A DNA stretch of 45,971 nucleotides from Conidiobolus incongruus B7586 (Eukaryota > Entomophthoromycota > Entomophthoromycetes > Entomophthorales > Conidiobolaceae): NCBI GenBank assembly GCA_000697335.1, contig JNEM01007126.1, positions 1 through 45,971 of the forward strand, in the 5' to 3' direction. Position 1 is the first letter of the stretch. Each line of letters begins with the position of its first letter. A model generated the notes under the pieces. It saw only the letters and a list, made by a program, of their open reading frames with translations, had not been told where the DNA came from and did not search any database. Positions 23,301 through 34,424 of the stretch are shown here, piece after piece. The translations under genes and the position numbers were made by a program.

Positions 23301-25218
23301 AACTATACAATGAGTTATTGTTGATTCAGAGTAGTATAAATTTGATACTCATAGTTAATTTTAAATATTAGCATATTTATATTGATTTAAATGTTCTTAT
23401 CTTGAATTTGAGCTTTTTTTATCAAATCAGCTTCAATATCAATTATTAATATCAGTTAAAGTATTAATACTCCATACAAAATATAATCTAAAAGAATCAA
23501 GTTTTTAATAAAATGCCCTTCGGTATATTCCTACAGAATTCTTTTAATATTGATATTAATCAAACAAAATTAAAAAAATTCATTTATAACAAATTATGTG
23601 AAATTATAAAATCAATGTATCAATATATTCTTTAGTTTTATTATATCAGTTTTAATTTTAACTGAATTATTATCAAATTTGATCCAAATATGAGAGACTA
23701 TTAATAGATGAAAAGGTGAAATTAATTTAAAATTAGAAATATTTCACGCGATTTTATCCATTTCAACTATTCAGCTTGTATTATAGAATATTTTTGCAAC
23801 TTGGCGAATATTTAACCTTGAAAGAATTTTCTTCATCCCTTGAAATATTACAAATACTTAGATAAAATTATATATTATGTTATTTTAATTTCTACTTGAT
23901 TTAGATAAAATGAACTTATAAAATTATAACGTTGATAAGTTTGGTATTTAGTAAAATAGAAATCATTCAGAATAAATATTGATAAAAATATGATTAATAT
24001 TAATAACAATATTTAATATATCATTGAAATATAACTTATTAATATTGAACATGATCAAGTGCGGGTATACTTTCCATTTTAGTGTTAAACGCCGGAAATA
24101 ACATTACCATTAATAGTCGAAATCAATATTTATGCTACCATTTTCAATTACTTGCGAATTGCAAACTTAAAACTCTAATTTATGCTTATTAATAAAACAT
24201 CGCTGTATTACCCTTAAGTTTGCTGTCAAATATGGTTAATATAAAGGAGTACTACAATTAAAATATTATTCAAATATTCAGACAATTAAGCTTGTATTTT
24301 CCGTAATGTAATTAAAATGTGTTGCAAATTTGAATACCAATAAATTATAATTATATCAAAGGATAATTTTGATATAATTGCTCATATGTCAAATAATCAA
24401 TTAGATGATATATAAATACAATTGATTTTTATAAGTTATAATTGATTGAATACGAATTTAGAAATGATTAATAAATTAGGAAATATAAGTTATCAATGGA
24501 AAACTAGATTTACATTATAAAAAATATTTTAATATTGATATTAATATTAACGCAGCTTTATCAGAATGAACTGAATGAATGAATTATCTAGAAATGACTT
24601 AAAATCAATATAAAATATATTCAGTGTATTTTAAGGATTTACTTTTCTTGTTTATTTTTGTATTAAAATAAAAGTAGTGGTTGAATTGAATCACTATTAG
24701 AGTGAATTCAAGTTTTTAGTTACTCGCATTTTTAATAAATACAGAAGGGTGGCAAATTAATTTATATTTATTCAGAAAGTAAAGTATTTTGAATAAACAT
24801 CGAACTCTTGGGTTTAATACAATTAATAATTCTATCAAGGTAAATAGCTCATAAATTTGATTTGAAAAGATGTTCCTGATGTATTTAATAAGGTATAAAC
24901 CAGTGTATATATTTTAAAATTGATAAAAATATGTAATAAATGAATTATAATTGTTATAAATGTTATAATGATGAAAAACAATAAAAATTTTGTATTAAAC
25001 TTGAATAATCATTGGCTTACTTATACCTTAATTTGGATAAATTAGGAATTGAATAAATGTTAAAATATTCCGATCGTTGAATTTTTTTATTTATTTTGAC
25101 ATATTATAGAATAGTATAAAATAGCATTCATTTTCCAAGTTGAACTATAGTTTTTTGTGATTTAATTTTTGATACTTGTTTATATGCGTATATGTGTATA
25201 TTTTAATTGTTTATATTA
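20353..25218. other. Gene desert upstream of the homeobox gene
   Basis: Nearly 5 kb with no convincing gene. A less AT-rich island at about 20840-20960 contains TGCCTACTAGGCA, an inverted repeat on a possible hairpin, and reads as a short open stretch, but I cannot assign it. A TA run lies near 22077-22096. A second island of more mixed composition lies at about 24040-24240, roughly 1 kb before the homeobox gene. Confidence 0.5.
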
Positions 25219-25956
25219 ATGGATTTTCATCATATTTTATCAACTTCTCATTTACACTCTTCCACTACCGCTCCTGTTCCTTTTCCTGCAAATCAGCCTT
25301 CTAGCACCAACCATCACCAACTACCAGGTATATCTTACCTCGATTCTCATCAAACGCACTCCTACCACCCCTCTCATATTCCCAATTGGTATAATGCTAA
25401 TATGACATCATATGCCTTACCTCAAGAAATACCGTTGGCCCATTCATCACCCAACATCACCCAGCGCCATTCTTTTCAAGCATTTGAAAAACTTCAAACT
25501 CAAGAAAAAAGCAATAAAAAAAATTCTGAGCACCCAATGAGTGCACCACTGCATAAATCCATACCAAGGGAGTTTTCCGCTGCTCTATTTCCATACTCGA
25601 TCCAATCTATCCCCAAAAGAAAGCCCAGGAATAAGCGCACATTTATCAGTCAAGCACAAGTGAAAGAGTTGGAAAAAATCTTTGAAATAAATAACTTTCC
25701 AACGAGTGAAGTGAGATCATCTATTGCCACTAAATTGGGCTTATCTGATCGATCGGTACAGATTTGGTTCCAAAATAGGAGACAGGGAAGAAAAAAGCAA
25801 ATGATCAGTCAAAATAACCAACAGCTTAACACTACTAATCAACATTTCAAGGATCCCAACTTTGATCAGCTATTTCCATACTCCAAGGGTGCTACCACCT
25901 CACATACTAAGACCCGATTAATGGAGCCATTTGATAAAACGAATCATAATTCATAA
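25219..25956 (+). CDS. Homeodomain transcription factor
   Basis: The ATG at 25219 opens a 245-residue frame. Residues 1-110 are rich in His, Ser, Pro, Thr and Gln and probably disordered. A 60-residue homeodomain of standard length lies at about 135-194: basic KRKPRNKR arm, helix 1 with QVKELEKIF (L16, F20), helix 2 ATKLGLS, and recognition helix VQIWFQNRRQGRKK with W48, F49, N51 and R53 intact and Gln at position 50. It should bind DNA at TAAT-type cores. No partner domain such as TALE or POU is visible. The frame continues readably past the TAA at 25954-25956 into what looks like the original C-terminus. The gene stands alone between two spacers of about 5 kb. Confidence 0.9.
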   Translation: MDFHHILSTSHLHSSTTAPVPFPANQPSSTNHHQLPGISYLDSHQTHSYHPSHIPNWYNANMTSYALPQEIPLAHSSPNITQRHSFQAFEKLQTQEKSNKKNSEHPMSAPLHKSIPREFSAALFPYSIQSIPKRKPRNKRTFISQAQVKELEKIFEINNFPTSEVRSSIATKLGLSDRSVQIWFQNRRQGRKKQMISQNNQQLNTTNQHFKDPNFDQLFPYSKGATTSHTKTRLMEPFDKTNHNS

Positions 25957-26114
25957 TATAATCCCATTATGGAAGAAAGTGCCAATTACTTGAGTTATCA
26001 TGGTATAAATGATGATGTAAGCTAAATTCTGACAAATAGGAATAATTGACTAAGGAAAAACCTTGGATAAACCCCAATTATTCCCACTTCACAACCTCTT
26101 ACAAATATACTTAA
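25957..26114 (+). other. Likely lost C-terminal coding region of the homeobox gene
   Basis: After the TAA the same frame stays open for 20 codons with protein-like content (NPIMEESANYLSYHGINDD). A GTAAGC donor follows at 26017. Splicing to the AG at 26053-26054 would give a 38-base intron and 19 more codons (EKPWINPNYSHFTTSYKYT) before a TAA at 26112-26114. The sequence is far less AT-rich than ordinary spacer. Either a CAA to TAA change truncated the protein, or the stop is read through, or this is simply a coding-like 3' UTR. Confidence 0.45.
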
Positions 26115-27599
26115 TGCAACAAAATCTTTTTTAATAATAAATTTTAAAAATGCTAGTCATTAATAAAAAATGGTAATGCACTATGTTGAATCTGATAATT
26201 CTCATAAAAATGTATCAAAAAGATATTATCTGACCAATTAACTTAGCATTAGTTAATATTATTTGAATATCATCATGATCTAATGATATCATCCACAATA
26301 TCTCAATTCTCAATTAATTTTTAATTGAGAATTCCATAAATGTAATAATAAGTTAAAATAAAAAACTTGAATAAACTTGAAATAATAATTTATAAATATA
26401 TTAATATTTAACCCCTCCCTTGTCCATTTGTCAATTTATAAATTCATCATTCGATTTACCTAAAAAAATATATTAGAATCAATCTTGTTTTAATATATCT
26501 AAAAATTTCTATATTTAGTATAGCTCTCTGTAACAAATATCTTGATGAAAAAATATGGATTATTCAAATAATTGTCATATGATTGATTTCTTATATAATA
26601 AAATTGATCCAAATCACTTGTTTAGAAAAAAAATAATATAATATAATTTTGTTCAAAATATTATTATATTTATATTTTATTCTTTTTTTATATATAGATC
26701 AATGTAAAATTTCTTTATTAGTTTTTAAAATTAATAAAACATAAAATATTTAATGTATATAAAATTTTTAAATGCCTTTAATAAATTTATAAATATAAAT
26801 TTGATTCTTTGTCTCAACTCATTTTGAAAAATGTTTGAAACTATCAAATATTATATATGTATAGATATGGTTAAAGGTTTAAGGATTATATTGAAAAAAA
26901 TAAAGTCCACAATTACTATCCAAAGTAATATAGAGATATAATTATGACTAAAGCTTAAATATTTGTTTATTATTGGCTAGTCTTGAGATTCAGTTTGAAT
27001 TTTTGGAAATATTTATTCTTTTTTTAATGTGATTATTATTGAACTTGTAATAAATTTAAATAATTAGCTAATTAATATAAATAATCTTTTGAAATAATAT
27101 TTTCGATGCTAAATATTGATATATTTAATCCGAATTGACTTCACAAGTCACTTTATTTATTTTGTATGACTTCTTTTAATACACTTGACAACCTATAATA
27201 ATATACTATTTAGTTTTAATTTTCAACTTATAGAATATATATTGTTAATAATTTGTTAAACTGATCCAACAATAAAAATTTTCCTCTAATTAACCAGTTT
27301 TTAACTTGGGTTTAACTTCGCTGAATTGCCAGTTTTAAAATACTTTTAAGTCTTTATAATTTATATAATAAATATGATTGTATAAATTAGGAATTATCAA
27401 ATAACTTTAAGTTCAATTAATTAATAAACTTATTCACAAAAATAGTTTTTCCGAATTTAATATGGTAATATTTTGGGATTATTGAAATAACAAAATTATA
27501 TTCAATGGCTATAATTTTTTAGTATGAAGTAAATTTTATTATAATAAAGCTACTTTAACAATGTTATAAAAATTAATAATTTGAAAAAATTATAATATT

Positions 27600-27635
<36 letters not shown>

Positions 27636-30600
27636 CAAAATATTGAAATAACAGATAAATTATTAGACAATACAAATTTTACAATATTCAAAAATTAATT
27701 TTTAATATCTTTACTGGATAACTTATCAAAAGAATTACAAGTTTTGGGATAAAATAAGATAGTCAAAAATATTAGTCATTATTGAAGTTATTGAAAATAT
27801 TATATATAAAGGATATATAAATTATTTTATTCCAAATATAATATTTCACAAAAAAATACAATATTATTTTTACAATGTTAAATTATTTCGCCATCTGTTC
27901 TTTAAAATTCAACCTAAACGATATAAATCTAATATTAAAAATATAACCTTTGTTAAAGTAAATATAACACTTAAATAAAATAAATACCAAGTTTAATATT
28001 TTGAGCAAATATTATATTCTATCTGAGTTGAATATCATATTATTTTCACTTGACACTTATATTTTATTTCTAAATAACATATTTGTTAATTATTTCATAA
28101 TAAATATGAAACGTGTCAATTAACAGTGTATAAAGAACTTTACTTGAGTTTTATTTTAACTATAAATTTAACTCAATTAGATATTTATTTTTTACTAATA
28201 ATTGAATAACACAATTTAAAATATGATAAGATATATATAATTATTCCTGGAATTTTTATAGGCTATGAACATGTCCATTAATATACAATTTTGGTTGAGA
28301 TAAATTATCACCTATATTTTAATATATTTTATAATAAAATTTAATTTCAAACAGTACAAAATTAAATACACTATTGATATCCTCAGTCAAATATAAATAC
28401 TTCTATATTCTTAATACCAAAATGCAATAATAAATTGAAAATTTATCAAATAATCTTGGATATTGGGATAAAACTAAAAAGGTTAAAAACTTTAATTCCA
28501 ACAGTATTCAATTTTTACTTAAATATCTAATATCTCTTGAAATATTAAAAAACAAATTTTGAATTCAAAAAAAAAAATAAACAAAATTTTCTACACTAAA
28601 GTGTTTTTAAAATATAAAAAAAACCTTAAATGACTTGTCCAATAACTCAAAAATGTATGTTGAATATCAAATTATCCAAGGCATCATAATAAACTTACAC
28701 TAAATATATTGTTTCCAAATCATTAATATATATATATATAAAGCAATTAGTTTCTACAGTTATTAATATAAATGGAGCTAATGTTGTATTTTAAAATTAA
28801 GCGTCCATCTCGATTTGATAGTTAAACCAATATTATTTCTAATTTAAGCTGGCTTTGTCAGTCCATAATTAAATGTAATGACTCACCGAGTCCACTATTT
28901 TAATAGGCTTATTAATAAATAATTTACTAACAACCTTTTTATTGAAAAATCTTACTATAAAACATAACACCAATATTAATTGATATATATATATATAAAT
29001 TTTAGGTCTATAATAAAAATATTAAAAAATAAGTCAATAAAACAATATAAATTCAACTTTTGTTATATAATCATTTAAAAATAAAAAAACAATAAATGGT
29101 ATATATCTATAAAATAAATTAAAATATATATATTTAAAAAATAAAGATAAATAATAAAGATCCAAGAGATCTTTTTTTGACTTATAAATAAAAAATGTTA
29201 AAATTATTTGGCATTATGAAATAATCTTAATCGCATTATTTCACAAAAGATGAGATACATTTTTATTTTATTAGCACAAAAACAATAATCAAATTTACTC
29301 ATATAAATTGATTTAAATTTAAAATTCAATAGTTATTGGTAAATAATTTGATTATATAAAATGATTATATCAAATATACCAGAATAAATTTAGGCCAGTT
29401 TTTAATCCTCTAACACCATTAACAATTAAAGTTATTACTAATAACCAAGTAAGTGGTCAAAAACATTTTGTAAAAAGTATTATATGATAAATAAATTGAA
29501 AAAAAACTAAAAAAATTATAAAATAAAAAAGGAACTTAATATAATAATTATTAAGTAGAATAATGTTATGATATTTCCTGAATTTTAAGACTCCAAATAT
29601 ATAATAAAAAGAGTTAACAGACGTATTAAAAATAAAATCATAAGAAAATATCGAGATAATCGTGTTACAGATTTAAGCAAAATTTACTTAATAAAAAAGT
29701 GAATATCCCTGGTATAATGTAATCATTTGAAACAAACATTAATTGAGCAAAACTTATGGTAATTATAATTATATACAAATATAACTTGGATTATAGAAGT
29801 TTTTCAAGTTCCTTTGATGTCATACATAAGTAGATCAAGATACCAATATTGCTAGAAATATATTCCTTCATTATCTAACAGTCAATCAAGCCAGTTTTCC
29901 AGGATTGGTGTTGTGACTTACCTCTTTGAAGTCTAAAGAATCCTTGCAATACTTGGATAAGGATGATCAAATTTGATCAACTTTAGACAAGTTTAATTGT
30001 AAGTGTTCAATTAAACAAAAATTATATAGTTAACATTAAAAAGAAATCATTAAAACCATATAATAATATCCCTGATATTGTTAAAGGATCGATATAAGTA
30101 GATAAATCCCAAATTTTAAATAATCAATAATTATCCAAGTATAATAAGAATATATTAGACTGTTTTCCAATTCCATTAATTTCAATATATATTAAAATGC
30201 AATATTTTGAAATCAATTTTATTTCATACTAAATTGAAAATAAGAAATCGATAAAAAATGTTATTATCAGGTTATTATTTCATTAAAATCATGTTTTGAC
30301 CAGATTATGATAACAAATATCCAGGTTTATAATTGAAAAAAAATTGGCTATCAGGTTAAAAATTGAATAACTTTTGTAAATATAATAGTGTCGTAATATT
30401 ATCATATGAGAATTTCACTCTATATTTGGGAAATATATTTGAGATTTGATTCGAATAAAATTATCCAAGCCCATTAGATTTATTTTGAATAATTGAACAG
30501 CTGTATTGATCAGAATCTATTATAAACTGATTTCATACGAATCAATAATTTTGGAGTTAAATGGTTAATAAAAGTATTTAAAATCAATAGTAAGTCTTGA

Positions 30601-31473
30601 CAATTGAAATCATGTTTGTAATATATTGTATCATCCATACTAATTTGTGATTTATAATATAAGCCAAAATAAGATGAATTCACAAAATTATAGTGATATA
30701 AACTTCACGGCTTTTTTCAATAGTAACATGATATAAATAAAAATAATAATTATCTATTAAAATTAAATTATGTAATAAATCATTTTTATTGGTATGTTAA
30801 TAATATTATAATCATATTTTATATTTATAAAATTTTCTAAATTTTTGAACTTTTGAATTATTGTAAAATTTTTTGTAATATTAGATTTAAATCAAACTTG
30901 TGTTTTTCTCATTATTTCAATAATTCAAATATATTTTCAATTTAATATAAAATCAATTGATAATACTATATATATATAATTTATTATGAGTAAAACTGCA
31001 ATTCATTAATATTAATTAAAATATAAGACTTTATCGAGTTAAGATAAATATATATTAAGTTTCAATTTAATGAAGAAAATGTTATTCAAATTATTACTAA
31101 TAGTAATTTGTATCAATATTTGATTTTGTATAATGATAATGTCATTAATAAATTTATTAATGAAAAATCTAAAAGCAGAGAGAAATTTTTTTAAACTCAA
31201 CAACATAAGTTGATTATGTTGAATATGATAATGGGTATCAAAAATGGAATATATAAATTATTTGTTGCTATTATAGTATATAATACAAAATGATCATTCA
31301 AATTATATTTCTTAATTATCAAATTAATTTTAAGGATTTTTAATTATTTTTGAATTATGAAAAATATAATAACTTTAATTAAAAGTAACTAAAATACTGT
31401 GATAAAATGGATTGTTTTGTACAATGTATAATAATCATATCATAGTATCGTTAGTTAAGATGATTAAGTTGAA
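26115..31473. other. Gene desert downstream of the homeobox gene
   Basis: More than 5 kb of AT-rich DNA with TA microsatellites at about 27602-27630 and 28725-28740. One patch at about 29838-29995 (+ strand) reads like a decayed exon (NIFLHYLTVNQASFPGLVL, SLKSKESLQYLDKDDQI) interrupted by TGA codons. I do not recognise it. Confidence 0.5.
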
Positions 31474-32935
31474 TTAATAATTATTTATTTCTGTCCAGTC
31501 TTGCCTTAGGGAACGTTTTAAGGAGATAGGAATTGAAGTCAAATTAAAGGAAGGATCAATCGATTAGAAATAATACAATGCATTACGACGATAAAGTGCA
31601 ACCTTCTTGGACTGTGGTCATTTGGGATTGTATTTGAGCTTGTCTAAGAAATGGCGGTATTTATCACTTTGTAACAGAGCTTCAAAATCTCTCGGAGTTA
31701 GTTCTGGTAGTTCGATATTGGTTGTACAGCCGACATTTAGGTTATGTACCAGCGTAATGCCACCGCTCAGTTCCACATACACCAAGCATGAAGCGTTTTA
31801 AACCAAAATTTTCCTCCTGTAAACCCACGGACACTGTTACCAAATGAGAATTTGGCTAATTGATAATTGTGATCTACAAAGTAGGTGATTCCATCTATGA
31901 GACAGCATGCTACAAGGGGGTTCTGTGCAAATAGCCGCAGGATGGGCAAAGTTGTGATACCGAGAATGGGTATTCTGCTTGATAGCTTAATTGGCTTGGT
32001 TTGATCACCTGAAGCCAATCCATACACATACTTGTAAGCAGGGTGGGTACTCCTGCATCAATACCTTGTAATTCCTGTGGAAACAGATTGATCTGACCAT
32101 TGACATCAATTTCAGGATATCGTCCGCCTAGCTGACCAATGATGAGGATTGGATTGCCATTAGGATCAAAGCCCAGCTTCAAACTGCTAATGGGTTCCTT
32201 GACTTGGAAAATGGCCTTATTCAGCCAGAAGAAAGAGTCATAGTGAAGAACTCGAACTCTGTCCGTGAATACCTGCAAACCTCGCACCTTTAATCTAGCA
32301 TTTGGTGAGTATTGGTCAGATACGGCACGACCCTCTGTAAGCTGGTATGCGTGTATCTAGCTATCTGGTCGTTCGAGCACTAGTTCATTTATTCCATCTC
32401 CATCGATGGCTTCTACGAGTGCTGAGATTGTGTTAGTAGGGATCTGGGAAGTCCAGTTAGGTAGAATGATATTGGGCTGGAAGGTATGCTCGGCTGATTT
32501 TTGGATAAATTTGAATTTTTCGCTGGGGTTAATGGGTTCTTGAGGATTTGGCGATGCTAAAAGGGTAACGATATATGGTGAAGAAATGGCAATCGAGGGA
32601 GTTGGGGGATGGAGCCGACTGGGCTAATAAAAGGAGCATAGAATAGGTAAAAGTGACCTTCTGCTTTAATCACCAAAAGAGAAGACCTTCCAATATTCCT
32701 GAGGTCTCCAAAAACAACTGATGTGATTGTTCCATTCAATCAGCATATCTTCCAAGACGTTAATTCGTTACACTGGTTGGATGTGTGGGAGTCTTTGTAT
32801 ATATACAGATCACCTGAAATATTTGCTATAACCAGCTCATTTAATTTATCATCATCAATATCGCCTAAAACAATGCTCTTGGGATTAATGATTCCTTCGA
32901 ATTGTAACTTTAACTGATATGGTAAAATGATGTAT
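31474..32935 (-). pseudogene. ITFG2: Decayed ITFG2-like gene (KICSTOR subunit, FG-GAP/beta-propeller)
   Basis: The minus strand reads along the animal ITFG2 protein nearly end to end. Near 32890-32800: SIVLGDIDDDKLNELVIANI (ITFG2 has AVCLGDVDNDGLNELVVGDT). Near 32740-32640: TSVVFGDLRNIG and VIKAEGHFYLF. Near 32410-32390: EAIDGDGINELV. Near 31900-31860: DGITYFVDHN (human DGQTYIIDHN). Near 31790-31650: SCLVYVEL and LLQSDKYRHFLDKL. ITFG2 is part of KICSTOR, which anchors the GATOR1 inhibitor of TORC1 on lysosomes in animals. Here TGA and TAG stops and at least two frame changes (near 32035 and near 31795) interrupt it, and I could not explain the frame changes as introns. The sequence is otherwise well kept, so the loss looks recent. 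The small first exon was not found. Confidence 0.8.
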
Positions 32936-34424
32936 TTAATTGCATATAAATATTTAACTGTGACTACTTGTCAATTTAAATTATTTTATATGAATTTAAA
33001 CCATGAAATTAAAAAATACTGTTATTATATATTAAGAAATTTAAAATGATGGATAGTTATTGTTATCATTTTTTCATGTATTAAATTTTTAATATACAAC
33101 ATTCCTTGTTGAAATTAAATTAGCCTAATTATATATCTCTAAAATATACTGGTAACTATGATATTGAAATTAAAAGTTAAATATTCATGCCAACTTTAAC
33201 AAGCATCAAGCTATCACAATATTGTTTGGTTTTGATTATTATCCTAAATATGTTGAACTCCTATAACTATATAGAACTAAACTTTTAATTGAATTATTTC
33301 AAATATTTAATAAATGATTATTCTAAAGTTATGTTTGTTGTCTCCTAATAATAGCCGGTACATATTATTTAATATAATATTTATTAATTGTCGAAATGAA
33401 ATACTATAAATATTGATCAATACATTATAAAGATTTACTACTAAGAATGATTATATCATATATATTAATAGATAATTATTAGATTTTAATTTAATCAAAT
33501 ATAATAACTATATTATTCTACTATTTCCATTAAATCAGTAAATCATTTGAAAAAATACAAATATTTAAATAATTAAAATATATCAATTTTTTTCTAATAT
33601 AATTCCAAATATATAATTATTTTTGTTAATTTTATTCATTTAATGAAATGCTCAAAAATAGAAATAATTATATTAATATATAATATAATTTTAAAAATGC
33701 ATTCAATAAATATTTAGGATATATTATAATAAATATAATAAAAATATACATATCTAAAATACTCTTTCCAAATAGATATTGATAATGCATTTTTAATAAT
33801 TAAGATAATAAACATTACAAAAGTAAATGAATTATTTAAATTTGAATATGATTTAAAGCAATTTATATGAGAAATTATTTTATTATTTTAATAATAAAAT
33901 TTACAAGATTAGGCTAATAAAAAATCTTTGCACATGATTACAATACTTAATAGTCAGTAACTATTAATGAGTATAACTAATTTTTAAAATTCAGAATATA
34001 GTTAAAATCTAGATTAATTTGAAATCTGTTAATCACTAATCTTAACAAAATATTATGTATCTTTTTTTGAATGAAAATAGGATTTAATAGAATAAACATT
34101 TTCAATGAGATGATAAATATTATGTTTTTTTTAAAAATAATCATTTGTAAATGCACTTGATATTTGAGAATTGATATTTTTAAATTGTGATATGATAATA
34201 ATTAACAAATTTAGATTAAATAGATTGATCAAACTACTGTGATGTTTAAAATGCTAAAGTAATTAGCATCATGAAAAATTAGAATTTATTAAATTTTAAA
34301 GTAGTGAGGTGAGTTTGATTATTTAAAATAAGCTTAATAATATAAGTGATAATATATGTAATTTTGATTATTAAATGTTCATTAGTGAATATAAATGATG
34401 CGTAATGAAATATGTATAATACGT
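32936..34424. other. AT-rich spacer, no gene seen
   Basis: The spacer lies between the ITFG2 relic and the 3' end of the ubiquitin ligase gene. I see no coding signal. The missing first exon of the ITFG2 relic, if it survives, should lie at the left end of this spacer. Confidence 0.55.

Noticed and set aside
25207-25218. An earlier start for the homeobox protein at 25207
   Set aside because: The codon there is TTG. The first ATG in frame is at 25219, and nuclear fungal genes rarely start at TTG.
31974-32035. An intron with a GTATGT donor near 32035 to explain the frame change in the ITFG2 relic
   Set aside because: Acceptors at usual distances leave the frame in the wrong phase for the conserved DGITYFVDHN segment. 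Only a 23-base intron would fit, which is too short.
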